A stretch of DNA of 64,000 nucleotides from Heterotrichella gracilis (GCA_032358255.1 JAULBX010014203.1:32334-96333); one strand, 5' to 3'. Shown: positions 1 through 12,040, counted from the stretch's first letter. Program-made: numbers and translations. The notes: generated by a model not told the origin, from the sequence alone.

Positions 1-604
1 GCTATGTTCTTCGGTAGCAACCTGGTGAGCTCAGTGACATTGAAGTCATGGAAAGGCAGCACCCAGGGCGTGACGCCAGGTATCAGCCTTTTGTCCCCTG
101 GGTGGGTGGAGTTCTGTGTATACTGCCGGTGTAGAGCAGACACAGTAGCCCTCCACTGCCGCTGCTCCTCAACATTCCTGAAGGCCGCGGGCCGCGTCAA
201 ATAGGGTGCCCACTTGTATCCCACTTGTCCTCCCTGCTCCAGCCACGCACTGCTGTCTGGAAGTAGGCTCTTATCCTCAAATTCAAGAGGTCTTGAACCT
301 GCGAAAGCCCAACGTAGTGTGTCAGCAACTCCCAATATGGTTTGCAAACACTGAAGTGCCACCCAAGTCCCATATCAAGTAGTGCGGCAAAGACTGCTGC
401 AGACACACACAACAGACAGCTTAACCAGGTGTAGCAGGCCTCAGCAGGCCCAGAAGGGGCATCAAGTGCAACAAATCCCCGTGTGTTGAGTGTACCTGCT
501 GTTTGGAGCACGCCTAGCAGAGCAACGGCCTGTAACAAAACTGTTGATCTGAGCAGGGACCTTGTAAGTTTTCTCTGCTGTGCTGTACTCCTGTTGCTGC
601 CCAT
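1..604 (-). CDS. Small membrane protein, unknown, 3' end beyond window
   Basis: I do not recognise the family. The first exon (604-299) starts at an ATG reading MGSNRSTAQQ. It holds two hydrophobic stretches, one around residues 18-36 and one around residues 56-80 (YTWLSCLLCVSAAVFAALLD), so the product is probably a membrane protein. A CAG|GTTCAA donor at 298 and an acceptor at 234 give a 65-base intron, shorter than most here. The second exon (233 to the left edge) continues in phase with a polar stretch containing PYLTRPAAFRNVEEQRQW and ITPWVLPF-like sequence, and leaves the window open. The upstream GTG at 664 is in frame but is not a eukaryotic start, so the ATG at 604 is preferred. The gene is divergent from the SET-domain gene at 1538. 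Confidence 0.5.
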
Positions 605-1537
605 AGTAGAAGAACAGAAGCCACGGCAAAACTGAGAGGCAACTGAATCACTTTTCAAGGTCACTGGTAAGGAACCCTGGGCACCTCAGCTGTGCTTGTG
701 CAGCAACTCGACCTAGAACACCCTCCACACCATCACGAAAGGGTGAATACAAGTACAAAGAGTTGGTACAGGCAACAGGGTCAGCCACACGGCAGCTTCA
801 CAAGCCTCACGTAACACCGTTTTGCACAAGACAGACAAACCCCCGAGGTTTCACAGGGCCACAGCAACGCCCACGTTTGCACAAACAGGCAACTCCAATA
901 CGTGGAAAGCTACCCACTGAAGGGTTGCGTGACAGTCACTGCTCGAACCACACGAACTCTATGAATACATCTGTCGGAAGGTCTGAAGCACGTCAGCTTA
1001 TATAGGCTCAGTTCAGTGTAGGATAATATGCTTCAAACGGGGAGGTGATGGTGCATGCATTGCAATCATTGCTTGATAAGCACACTAGTTTGCAGCCCTT
1101 GAGCCTCAAGTTGAGGCCCTGATAGTGGCCCTGGTTGAACAAGTACTCCTTTGGTACTTTGATCATGCGGGGAGGCGTACAGTGTGCCTCTGTATCACAC
1201 TAGGTAGTCTGTAGCACTGGGCAATCAAATGCATGCATGAAGTGTCCGGCAGATTGTAAGGTATTTTTCACACCTTTGGTTGTAATTATCAGCTATGCGA
1301 GTACGTATAGACCCAGCCCATTATCTTGATACCCCTAGTCAATAATTTTTCGTTGCTACCCATTGCATGCGGCGGCAGGCATGCTTCCTGAAATGCACTC
1401 AGCAGTGTGACACAACTGTATAGGTATCATTTTTTTCTGCTCAGCTAGCGGGAATACAGTTGCGGCAGGAGAGGCTGGCAGAAAGCCAACTCCTCAAGCG
1501 GTTTTGGAGTAGCTTGCCAGCCACCCCCTAGCCAACC
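605..1537. other. Shared upstream region between two divergent genes
   Basis: No coding exon is supported here. The stretch lies between the start of the minus-strand membrane protein and the start of the SET-domain gene, so it should hold both promoters. It contains a TGCATGCATG motif at about 1230 and an AT-rich patch at about 1340. I see no TATA box I would defend. Confidence 0.4.
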
Positions 1538-4500
1538 ATGGCGGCAGTGCCCACACCTTCCCGCCCGCAGCACCTCCTCGATTTTGAGCGGTGGCTGCAT
1601 ACCATGGACATCACATGGGACACCAGCCTCATCGAGATGCGCAGCTATGCTCTGGGATGCAGCGGGGATGCGTTTGGCGTCTTTGCCCTGTGTGATGTCG
1701 AGGAGTCAAGTGTACTGTGCACAATACCCAAGAGATCAATCTTGTCTTTACGCACCACCTCCATTGCGGATATAATTGTAAAGGAGCAGCTTGGCGGGGG
1801 TCTTGGGCTGATACTGGCTGTCATGCATGAGGTATCGCTGGGAGTGGAGTCGCCATGGTAAGGACAAATTGGATTCACCTGGTTATCATCAGTAATTGCT
1901 CCCAAGCCAGCATGATAATGCAGCATGATGTTGCAGCAACCTGAATGATCCTCAATGATGCACTTCAGGCGCAGACTAGGCAGCATCTTGTTGCTGTGCG
2001 GTTGCCCATTGCCCATGGTGCATTGCCCCTGTTGCTCTCGCTGCTGCCACATTGCAAAATGATTTGCTCTGGCATAAACCAACGATTGCCTGCATTCAAG
2101 CCCAGCCATGTTTGCTTGTCCCTCTAGTCTCATTCTGCCACATCCATCAGGCAATCGCTGTCATCGCCATTTAACCACACATCAACCTGCCCACTCATAC
2201 TTTGTACATCACACGCACATATTTGTTTGGTTGGTGTTAACCGTCACAATTGCACAGGTCTCATTTGGCATTGTACATCCGTGGTTGACATTGTGGCTGG
2301 CTCCCAGGCACGGCTACTTCCAGATCCTGCCCCCGCGCGAGTACCTGCCCATCTTCTGGAGTGAGGACGAGATCAAGTTGCTGCAGGGGACAGACAATGC
2401 TAGTAAGGCGCAAAAGGACAGGTGGGTGGGGTGCTGTCACGGATGCTGCTGTGTGCTGGCAAGGAGGATACCAATTGGGTGTTATTTGGGATAAACCCGG
2501 TGTAAAAATCTGCGTCCTTGGCTGGGTGTACACATGCCATGTCTTCCCCTGCCATGCCCTTGATAAAATTGTGCAGGGGCCAGTATTTTTTCTCGCTGGT
2601 CCTTCAAGTTTTGCCAAGCACATGATACTTTCTTGACGGTACGCAAGCATGGTTTGGATCTGCAGACTGCAAGGGGCTTTGTGATGGGGCAGCAAGATGA
2701 CACCCACGGTTAATGGTTATTGTGCATAAATTTCATAGCATGCCACGCATTGAACTTCGCTCTGTACATGCACAGGCAAGCCATGCGTGAAGACTACGAA
2801 GAGAATGTGGCACCGCTGCTGGCCCGCTACCCCTCGCGCCTGCGGGCAGAGGCCCTCACTATGGATGCCTTCTTCACAGCTGCCTCATGGACGGTGTCCC
2901 GCTCCTTCACAGTGGATCAATACCATGGTGCGGGGGAGATAGGTTCCATAATGAATGCACTGGGAGGCAAGGGGCACCGTGGCCGGGTGGAGTTGGGTCA
3001 GGCAATGCCTTGCGTGGTGGTGGCTGCCCAGGTGGTGGTGTCCACCTGGGATCTTGCCATGCTATATGTGCTTGGGGTTATGCGCATGCGCACAGAGGAG
3101 TATTACTGTGCACGCGCTGGCGCTTGCCACTTACATGCATCGAGTGGCAAACAAAGCTTTTGTCAGGTTTGCATATGCATATGCACGCAGTGCACATGAT
3201 TGCAATAGGAAGCACAGACTCATCAAGTGCAACCCCCTTCCAGCTGATGCTCACATGTATAGCCCTAGCAAACAGCAACACCCCACTGGGCTCCGTTAAT
3301 TAGGTTAGTTTAGTTGCACGCATTCCAACTCCATTGTGGCATGCCATGCATATAACGTCGCTGCCTGTCGTCCATACATGCAGGTGAGTCCATGGTGCCT
3401 CTGGCAGATATCTTCAACCACAAGGCAGCGGTGCTCGACATTCAAGGGTGAGCATTTTCATGATTCAATCAGCAGCGGGGTTTGGGCTCAGCACGGGGAG
3501 AGGGTCACATACTATAAGGCAGTTGTGAGCAAGGACCGTCAGCAAATGGTTTACACTCACCAGTGGTATTGTCAATGTTGTGGGGCATTAGCGTGGTGGG
3601 GGAATGCTTCTGGGGAATTTCGCAGGAATTGGAGGTGATTTGCAGAGGCTTGGGTACAAGAACCTTGTGCTGCTGCAGGTATTTGGTTGAAGGTGCTGGC
3701 GATACTGATGATGATGACGAGGAGGAGGAGGAGGATGGCACGTCTGCATCAGACTCTGATGATGAGGATCAGGGGTCGGCAGGCAGCGGCTCTGGTGATG
3801 ACAGCGACAATCAGCCACAGCCATCAGATGAGGGGAGTGACCCACCGCCACTGGTCCCTTTGACAGCCGGGGCTTTGCATGGAGCTGGCACAAATGGCGT
3901 AACGGGGAGCGGGAAACGAGGCTACGCTGGTACTACTCAACCCAATGCCAGGGCTACCAGAGCCAAGCTGAACGATCCTTCGGTCGCCAGGCAGGGCCAC
4001 ACACATGGGCATGGTTCTCCACACTCTGAGGAGGATGTCGATGAAGAGCAAGGGGAGGAAAGTGAAGATGTTAGCGGGGAGGATGGCAGTAATGCTGATG
4101 ACAGCGGGGGCTCTGACCAGGTGAATGGATGGGTTGCACCTGTGCATATACATGCATGTTGCTCTTGCATGCCACTCTGGCAGAATTGCGTATGGTCTAG
4201 TAAGGACTGTACAGGTGTTCACCACTGTACTTGTCTCCTGCTCTGTCAGGTGAAGCGGCGCCTGCTTGGATCATCTGCTGTGCATCCGTTTGCAGAGGAG
4301 GGCGTGAGTTTGCGGCTGGAGATTGGGATCCTTGGGGTGGAGAAGGGGGAGGAGGCACTGGAGGTATGTGTGGGGAGGATCTACTGTGGTGAGCAGGGCT
4401 GTGCAGTGTTTTTGACGGTGCATCATATGCGCCGTGATTTGTGAGACAACGGCTGTTGGTGTCTGCACGCTATTTCATGATAAATCTCTTTGAGCAAGTA

Positions 4501-5925
4501 ATTGAGGCCACACAGGAAAAAGATTGCACTGCCCCCGGCCAGGGTGTCTTGTACTGCATTACATCTATGTGTTGCCTCCCCATTGCAGATCGTTGCTGCT
4601 TCCCCCCTGATGGCTGGCCAGGAGGTGCACAACACATATGGCGAGCTGGGCAACGCAGACCTGGTGGACAAGTACTGCTTTGCCCTGCCAACCAACCCCT
4701 TCAACGCCATTGTATTGGACAAGGCGGCTGTGCTGGCAGCTGCTGAGGCACTCATGGAAGACAGCCCATCTGCGGTCGCTGCCAGGCGGCAGTTTTTGGA
4801 GGATACAAGGTGCGCCTGTGCATGTGTAGGAAATATTTTGCTGTGCATTATATGTAGCTAGGTGAACAGGGATCTGTGTGGAGCAGCTGCCACTGCGTTT
4901 GCAGTCACTGGTTACAATTCCCTCTAACCAAACCCAGCCCGTGCAACCCCCTGAGCAGATGCCCCTTTCCCTGATTACCATTACAATTATGATTACATGA
5001 ATGTTGCAGCGAGGTGCTAAATGAGGACGAGGAGCCTTTTGTGGTGCTGCCACGTGGCACCCTAGGGCCCGCGCTGCTGATGGCCTTGTGGGTCCTGTTT
5101 GCACCCCAGCAGCGCTTTGCCGCCTGGCAGACCATTGGCGATGCGGTACAAGACGTGGCAACGCAAGTAGCCAGTGAGGGCTCGGCGCGGCCGCAGCCAG
5201 CCAATGGGGGAGAGGCAGGCAGTGGAGGTGGCGAAGTGGGGTCACATGGGGATGGGGAGGAGGGTGACGAAGGAGAAGAAGGGGAGGAGGAGGAGGGGTT
5301 GTCGAGCATGGCCATTGCTGACGTGGCACATGTGCTGGGCCCACTGGCGTGCGAGGGACTGAAGCAGGTGCTTCAGGTGAGGACAACAGATCAGGTCTCC
5401 TTTGCATACCAGTATCACCAGTGATACCATCTAGGCCGTTCCCGCTGCCTGGCAATGCACTCTTAGCCCCTTGCAACACCTCTCAAGCCTATGCCACCCG
5501 GGCCTTCAACACACCTGAGGTGTGCAGGGTTTCCTATCATACTTTACAGCATGCCCATGCCACCCAGCTGCCATCAACACTTAACACATACCGCATTGGC
5601 GTTGCCTACATTAACTTGCAAATCATCACTGGCCCTCAGCTTTTACCAATCACCCTACCCCACCCTCACCCTTTACTCAATTCCCCCCTTTTTTGCCCAC
5701 CTCCTCCAGGCCCGCCTGAGTGGCTACCCCACCACCAGCCTGGCTGCTGACCTGGAGCTCTTGGCGGAGGCTCGGGGCTGGCAGCCGAGTGAGCACCGTA
5801 GCGCTGTGCTGGCGGCGGTGCAGCTGCGGGCGGGGGAGAGGGTGCTGGTGGAGACTGCATTGGGCGCACTGGCGCAGGTGGCTGGCGCTGCTGGTGTTGC
5901 TGGTGATCCCCAGGCCGCCACGTGA
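1538..5925 (+). CDS. SETD6/RKM4-like SET-domain protein-lysine methyltransferase
   Basis: Predicted to transfer methyl groups from S-adenosylmethionine to protein lysines. Exons: 1538-1857, 2308-2421, 2776-2927, 3384-3447, 3679-4120, 4250-4363, 4589-4809, 5010-5376 and 5710-5925, giving 669 residues. SET signatures in order: the N-terminal SPWHGYFQILP block after HEVSLG, the SMVPLADIFNHKA motif (NH, exon 4), and SPLMAGQEVHNTYGELGNADLV, whose Tyr is the conserved active-site type residue (exon 7). The C-terminal half from exon 7 on is Rubis-subs-bind-like. Exon 5 (about residues 217-364) is an acidic Asp/Glu/Ser-rich insertion between NH and the catalytic Tyr, where other SETD6 proteins also carry an insert, though usually shorter. 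A second acidic run sits in exon 8. Family members include human SETD6 and yeast RKM4; the substrate cannot be read from sequence. A TGTAA signal follows at 5986. Confidence 0.87.
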
Positions 5926-6449
5926 CAGGGTGCCTGTAGGAGTGGAAATGATGGGCGTTGATGCACCAGGGCGGGATACATAACTTGTAATGATTACATC
6001 TTGAAGTACCGTAACCACTTGTTATTAATCAGGTCTGACGCCAACAGCTGTGTCGACCACAGCTGGCCATGCACGGGTGATCCATGTTTGCATGTTGCGC
6101 AAAGCAAGCATATAGCGTTCAACCACTGCTACGATCAAGAAGTTTCAGGCAATAGCTGAAATTTGCCTTTGTCATTTTTTTGTTGGGCAGGCTGCAAGTC
6201 GCAGTGCATGCATGGGCACTGACGCCGTCCAGCCTGGACATCCAGGCCCTTGCCCAGGGTTTTGGCCAGGGGCCCTCGCCAGTCCGTCATCACGTAGTAC
6301 TTCAGGCGGACCTGAACGCACGGTCACACATATATGAAGCAAACGTCCCCTTTAATTTGCTGGGACAACCTTGCACGTTCAAGCCTACAGCAGCAAAACC
6401 AGTTCCTTGCTGCCTAGTTGGATTGCTGCTCGTCCCAAAACGCAGTACC
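5926..6449. other. 3' UTR with TGTAA signal, then SAE1 upstream region
   Basis: TGTAA at 5986-5990, about 60 bases after the methyltransferase stop, is the usual chlorophyte poly(A) signal. The rest up to 6449 has only short open frames and should contain the promoter and 5' UTR of the SUMO E1 gene. Confidence 0.45.
5986..5990 (+). terminator. TGTAA poly(A) signal of the SET-domain gene
   Basis: TGTAA lies 61 bases after the TGA at 5923-5925. In green algae this pentamer normally sits 10-20 bases before the cleavage site. Confidence 0.6.
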
Positions 6450-8742
6450 ATGGCGGAGCTCACTGCCGCAGAGGCAGCGGTGTACGACCGGCAGTTGAGG
6501 GTCTGGGGAGTAGAAACCCAGAAAAAGTGCGTAACCCACTGCTCTTGGTGTACTTCAGCTACTGGGTTGCATTGAGCGGCATCTTGATCTGTTGGTTTGA
6601 ACCCGTGGTGCAGGCTGAGCGCATCCAAGATCCTTATTGCTGGATGTACAGGGCTTAGCGCGGAGGTGAGTAGCAACCATGTTTTTGACGCACTCTAGCT
6701 TCAGCACTTGCTTTTCATATGCATGCATTCGTATGCTTGTACTGAACGATGCATGCATGCCACATCAATGTGTGATGTATATGCATGCACTGCACATTAT
6801 AACCCCCCACGGTGCTCCATCGCATCTAGTGTTCTCCACTATGTATATTATGCCTGAACCATCCATTGCTTGCAAGCATGCACGCATATGCTCTTGCGGG
6901 CTTCGCGCAACATCCCCTTGTTGGGTCCACTAGGTCGCCAAGAATGTGGTCCTGGCTGGTATCGGTTCGGTGCTGCTCATGGATGACACCCCGTGCAGCT
7001 CAGCACCTCCAACCAACTTCCTGGTGGCAGCCGATACACCTGGTGACATGACGTACGACAAACCCCACCAAACCCTCACCTCCCAAGTGTGAAAACCCTG
7101 CCGTGGCATGCCCGTAATACTACCATGCCCGCAATACTACCGTGCTGGCTTGCAACTTGGCAGCGGTTGATTTGCTTTTTGGGTGCAACAGAGTGCAAAA
7201 GCGTTTCCCCACAAGCCAGCATGGTGGCACTGCACGTGCAGGGTTGCTGAGGCAAGCGTGGCGACCCTCCAAGAAATGAACCCGCTGGTCAAGGTGCAGG
7301 CCCTTCCAGGATCACTGGGGGCGATGACGGACCTAGGGTTTCTGGAGGGTTTGTCCCTTTTGCTGGTGGTGGGTGCGGCGCAGCCCCTGGTGGAGAAATA
7401 CGATGCGCTGTGTCGGGAGAGGGGCATCAAGTTCTACAGCGCCACCAGCCGAGGGAGCACAAGCTACTTTTTTGCAGACCTCGGCGACCATGCGTACCAT
7501 ATAGAGGTGAGGGGGGTGGCATGTGGATGGGAAATTTGCAACTAACTCCGAGGGAGAGGACCCACGAAGGCCCTTCACTTTGCTAGTGTTCCACAAACGT
7601 TATTGCAGACCACAGGACTGGCATGCGTGGGTGTACAGTGCTTGTAGTCTTAGTAAGCTGCGCTGATGTGGTGGATATGGCACTTCTTTGCTGACCTCGG
7701 CGGGCATTCGTACCATATAGAGGTGGGGGAGATTACAAATACTAAACCTAAACGTTCATGGGCGTGGGATAACTAAATTGTTGGGTTAACGGGGGGTGGA
7801 GGAGGGTAGGTGACGGCACCTTTCCTGTTGATTATGTTGCAGGCCCCAGGACTGGCATGCAAAGAAGCATGTAGTCCTAGTAAGCTGCGCTGAAGTGGTG
7901 GATGTGGCTACTTAGACTTTCATGCACCATCCCCGTAGTTGCACGGGCTCCATTTGCACGCAATGGTTGCGTATCCCTGGCTCATGCACCCAAAATCTGG
8001 CACCACCACCTCCCCAGATCCTTAAAGCTGCCCCCTATGGTTCATTTGCCAGGAGAAAGTGGAGGACAAAGCCACCGGCCTAGAGAAGAAGGTGCTGAAG
8101 CCCGCCAAGGCTGAGTTTGTCCCCCTACCGCAAGCCCTGTTGGCTCCCATCAAGTCCATGAACCTGCGCCGCACGCACAAGCTGTACTTTGGAGTAAGAG
8201 GTGCGACCCAGCAAGCAGGAACAAAGCATATGCAAAGTTCAAGGGGCGATAAAGGGAGTAGAGATTAGTGAGGCGATTGCCGGTGCTGCCTGTGCTGGAG
8301 ATGATGATTAAACCAGTTCACACAATCGTCGTCATTAATAGAAAACAAAATCGAGGAAGTAGCGCCAGGATGCAGGCTACCAATTGCCTATGTACAAATG
8401 CACGTCATTAACCCACGCCTCCCCATTTCATTCGCAGTATGTGCTGACCTGGAGCGCCAAACCGGCAAGCCAGTCCAGCCCTCCGACCTGCCTGCCCTCT
8501 CCTCATCGCTCTCCGCTCTTGCCGAAAGTTCCGGCCTCATTCCTATCTTCATTGAGCAATCCCAGGATCTTCTGCGGCAATACGTAACCGCCCCACAGGA
8601 GTTTGCACCGATCAACGCAGTGCTGGGGGGGGTGCTGGCCAATGAGGTGCTCAAGGCCATTTCCTTCAAGGGGGAGCCGCTCAACAACATGTTCTTCTTC
8701 TGCCTGCAAGACTCCATTGGCCAGGTGGAGCGGATGGCCTGA
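6450..8742 (+). CDS. SAE1: SUMO-activating enzyme subunit 1 (AOS1/SAE1)
   Basis: Non-catalytic half of the SUMO E1 heterodimer, which adenylates SUMO together with UBA2/SAE2 in the nucleus. Exons: 6450-6526, 6614-6665, 6934-7052, 7242-7506, 8053-8200 and 8438-8742, giving 321 residues, within the family range. The N-terminus AAVYDRQLRVWGVETQKKL is the E1 signature. The nucleotide-binding loop is IAGCTGLSAEVAKNVVLAG with DD following. The middle part reads VATLQEMNPLVKV and FYSATSRGSTSYFFADLG. The C-terminus (APINAVLGGVLANEVLKAIS, then GEPLNNMFFFC) matches the end of SAE1, and there is no catalytic Cys domain, as expected for this subunit. The exon 5 donor is taken as AG|GTGCGA at 8201 because it keeps phase and gives the alignment length of the human protein. 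Intron 4 carries a tandem duplication described separately. Confidence 0.93.
7466..7910 (+). repeat. Tandem duplication over the end of SAE1 exon 4 and its intron
   Basis: A unit of about 220 bases occurs twice in tandem (about 7466-7680 and 7681-7910). Both copies begin with the end of exon 4. Copy 1 encodes FADLGDHAYHIE before its GTGAGG donor; copy 2 encodes FADLGGHSYHIE before GTGGGG. Both end with a block around GACTGGCATGC and TAGTAAGCTGCGCTGA. Copy 2 has no acceptor I trust directly before it, so it is a decoy exon end inside intron 4. Confidence 0.75.
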
Positions 8743-9463
8743 TGATGGTATATACCCAATGAGCACTTCCGAGCTGTTAATGATTATGACTGGATTCACA
8801 AGGAAACCCGAAGTATTACGGTAGATGTGTTCCCCTGTGCAGCCAGTGTATATGCCTTATGAAGGCGACAGTCATAACAGCGTAACAGTTACATACTGCA
8901 GTTATTGACAATATTTGGCAAATAGGATTGCAGATGAACGTGGTAAACAGCTCAAACATTGACCAAAATTGGACCAATGCATTGTTCTACAGTAAACATA
9001 CTGTATGCAGCATACACATCTTTTTTCAAAACTTGACCTAAGCAGTGCTTAGCAGTGCTGACAAGCAATGTGTCACTGGTTGGTAGTGCTTGACAAATAA
9101 TTTGCACTATCATGATATGCATACAGGGAGTCTGAAATTCCAAAAATGTCATACCCACTGGATAACTGATAAATCCCAGTTGTGAAATAAATGTGCAGCG
9201 TCTGACTCGCTACAGGATGCATGATTGGTGACGAGTGACAGGCGACCATTGCGGCTACGCTGCAGGGTGCACGCACCAACCAGCGCGCAAACGCTGTACA
9301 GTGTCACTCTTAACACTGCCTCGGCTGGCCTCAGGAGCCTCCAGTTGGAATGCCTCAGTGTGCTGACTTCTACATTCTAGAGAAAGGAAACCACTGCTGG
9401 GTTGTGGCCCGTCATGGACCATTGCATTGCCTTGACTACGTAGCATGGCCCGCACACCCTGCG
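8743..9463. other. Convergent 3' flanks of SAE1 and the BORCS6-like gene
   Basis: The two genes converge here and no coding exon is supported. The minus strand has TGTAA at 8893-8889, usable by the minus-strand gene. I found no TGTAA for SAE1. Composition is AT-richer than the flanking exons. Confidence 0.4.
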
Positions 9464-10268
9464 TCACTGCTGCGCCCTCCCCTCCGGCAGCTTGTCCAGC
9501 AGCGCATCCATGTGGTCCAGGCTGGTGCGCACGCCCTTCACACGCTCAGCCAGGCGGTCCACCCCCCGCAGGCTGCGATTTAGGGACAGGCAAGCGGCGA
9601 TGAGCGCCTCGCCCTGCTGGCTCATGTCACTCGCCATGGCCTGCAGCGCAGTGGTGTGCGTCTCTAACCACCACTTTCACAGGGGTGTGACCAGATTCCA
9701 CGCTGCAAGACCTAATCTCATACAGCGCAGATGTTGGCTAGCAACTTGGTGTATGCACTGCGGCGGTGCACAAACCCGCTGTGTGTACCCCAGCCAGTGT
9801 AACATGCAAGTCAATGCCCACCACTGATGCAGCACTACTGCCTGCATTTTCATGCTTTGGGGCAACCACAGCCATGCTTGGTAGCACTCCTGCGAGGCAT
9901 ACCTGCAAAGTCTCAGCCGTAGCGTCATATGCAAGCAGGTGGTCCAGGGTGGAGTCTGTTGCATCCAGCAGCGATCCTTTCAGTGCTGTTTGCAGCTCCT
10001 GGACGCTGGCGCCCACCACTGTGCCCAGCTGGTGAACATCATGAAGCAGCTCGAGGGGGGAGGGGATGTCCTGTATCGGCAGGAGCCAGTCGGCGGTGCA
10101 GCTAGGCAAAACTAAGGGGGTGCAACACAACCCACCCAAGTTGGTGCTACAACGGTTGAATGGCATGCTTTTTTTGCTAACGCAGTGTGGGAGAAGTTGA
10201 TATTAAGAGTGACTCACTGGACGTGTCTCCCCGGTTCCTGCCTGTTCCTGCGGTGCCTGCTGTTCCAT
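9464..10268 (-). CDS. Short helical protein resembling BORCS6
   Basis: Exons on the minus strand: 10268-10218, 10070-9903 and 9661-9464, giving 138 residues. The first exon reads MEQQAPQEQAGTGETRP. The rest is helical with heptad-like hydrophobics (LELLHDVHQLGTVVGASVQ, then GEALIAACLSLNRSL and VDRLAERVKGVRTSLDHM). The order GEAL..C..LN....V..LA..VK.....LD matches the C-terminal region of BORCS6, a subunit of the BORC complex that links lysosomes to kinesin. Human BORCS6 is longer, so only this conserved region would be present. The family assignment is by eye and a different BLOC/BORC-type subunit is possible; the gene structure itself is well supported. Confidence 0.55.
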
Positions 10269-11138
10269 AGGTGTTGTGAGGCTCAGCCCAGGGCCATGCC
10301 AGCCGAGCAGCCCTGGGTTTGCACCTAGGAGGACCCACCAGTCACATGGTAAGCTGTAAGGTTATCATGCACATTAATAAGCACTGAACTGAGCGTGAAC
10401 TTAAGAAGCGTGCACAGCGCTCTTGAACGACCTGGGCGATTGCTCCCAAACGTGGTCAACAGGAGCAGTTTCACAGCAGTGGAATGCCGTCACAGGCAAA
10501 TTTAAGGGTATAAATACGGTGTAAACGAAATTGCAGGTAGGAAAACGGTACACGTTGGTGTCCGTTTGCAACACTGTGCCCAATGCAGATGCATGCATTT
10601 CGTATATGCAAGTTTTTTAACCCCAGGAATTTGACGGGGAGGAAATCAGCCACATTGGGTTGATCACAAACTGGGCATCACTGCAGTGCTTGCAACTGTG
10701 GTGCTGTGTAGCATTCAGTGCACGTCCTGTTGAATCACTGCGGTTAGGGTGGTCACGCCCGCGCACATCTACATGCCAAATGCCATGCCTGATGAGCCTT
10801 CCGGAGCTGCGGAAAGAAATTTTGGGTCCCTTTCTTTTGCAGAGGACAGTAGACGTTGCCACAGTGAATTCTGGAGGGTATCTGGTTACAGTGTAACTTT
10901 CGAATGACGGTTCAGAAAGAACCTGGCACCTTGCTGCACGAGCATTTTATTTTGCAGCACCGCCAAGCAGGGAGTGTATGCAGTGTGACATCTATTCCAG
11001 TGTGGCTGTTCTATGCGGTGACCACAGGCACTGTTTGCTCTGTGGCACGACCAGGAAACTCGTTGCCGCACACGGCTCATAAACCAGAGAGGAAGGTGGG
11101 GGAAGGCAGGTTCATTGGATTCACGGTAGTTTGCTGCT
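10269..11138. other. Region upstream of the BORCS6-like gene and downstream of the next gene
   Basis: No exon supported. Minus-strand TGTAA at 10890-10886 probably ends the mitochondrial-type gene that stops at 11139. The part next to 10268 should be promoter for the BORCS6-like gene. Confidence 0.4.
10886..10890 (-). terminator. TGTAA poly(A) signal of the small mitochondrial-type gene
   Basis: Reads TGTAA on the minus strand, about 250 bases after the stop codon at 11141-11139. Confidence 0.45.
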
Positions 11139-11712
11139 TCAGCTCTCAGGGGCTTTCTCTTCCTTCTTGCCTCCAAAGAACGACCTGGCAGCAGAAATGC
11201 CCGCTATCCAGCCACCCAGCACAACAAACACGATCTGCAAAGCCAAACGGAGCACAGTGAGACAGATGCATTGGGCGAGATAGGTACATGGGGCATGGGC
11301 CCCATGTCTTGTCCTTGACAGAGCCTGGTAAGGAAAATTGCGCTGGTAAGGAAAATTGCGCTAAAATGACAGCTTTCAACACGGTCTGCAAGTCGCAGTG
11401 GGGAAGCAGCAGTGCCGCCACCCAACAATATGCATGCATATCCAGCATTGTTTGTAACTTACGTGCTCCTCCTTCCACTTGGCGACCTGGGTGGGTGCCT
11501 CCCAGCAGTTCACTTTGGCCTCCTCGCCAGGCGCTGCGTGATATGAGAAAGGTGTCAAGATAGTCCTTAAGAAGGGGCCTGGGGATGTGCAAGTTATGAT
11601 AAGCCACAGCTGCAACATGCTTCCTCTCACCTGCTGCAAAGCCCCTCCTTTGCACCGTCTGGAACCCTAGCCGCCTGCTAATTGGGAGCGAGCTTTGGAG
11701 CAGCCTGTTCAT
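11139..11712 (-). CDS. Small single-span protein, probably mitochondrial inner membrane
   Basis: Exons: 11712-11631, 11533-11463 and 11234-11139, giving 82 residues. The N-terminus (MNRLLQSSLPISRRLGFQTV, then QRRGFAA) is rich in Arg, Leu and Ser and lacks acidic residues, typical of a mitochondrial targeting peptide with an RGF-AA type cleavage region. The mature part has a polar segment (EAKVNCWEAPTQVAKWKEEH), one membrane span (IVFVVLGGWIAGISAARSFF) and a charged tail. Size and layout resemble accessory subunits of respiratory complexes, but I cannot name the subunit. It is transcribed divergently from RPL11 with 328 bases between the starts. Confidence 0.62.
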
Positions 11713-12040
11713 CGTAGCTACGCTCTGATGGGCGCAGGTATGCTGCTAGGGAAGATGCCCACGCCAGTGGCAAGCACCAGACTTGCAAACTGCTTCCGTT
11801 CACAATAAGAAGCAACCAGACAGGGGACTAAAGCTAACCGTTCTGTCCTTGGAAGGTGGGCCTATTCTTCTAAAGACCTCACCCAAGAAGGCATGCATGC
11901 AGGGGAGGTGCTGATATATTTATAATGCGATTCCCCCCTTGGGCACGAGTTCAGTAACGAAACTTTACAAGACGCCGCCAGCCCCAGTCGACTGCCTCTT
12001 TCGCCTGCGTGGTATTCGGGGAAGCGCAGGATCAGCCAAG
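11713..12040. other. Divergent promoter shared with RPL11
   Basis: A 328-base gap between two divergent ATGs, a natural candidate for a bidirectional promoter serving a mitochondrial-type gene and a ribosomal protein gene. It includes a GGCATGCATGC motif at 11891. No coding sequence is seen. Confidence 0.45.

Noticed and set aside
197-664. Start of the first membrane-protein gene at 664
   Set aside because: The codon at 664-662 is GTG. The first ATG in frame is at 604.
4565-5479. 304-codon minus-strand open frame
   Set aside because: It is antisense to exons 7 and 8 of the SETD6-like gene, which show conserved SET motifs on the plus strand.
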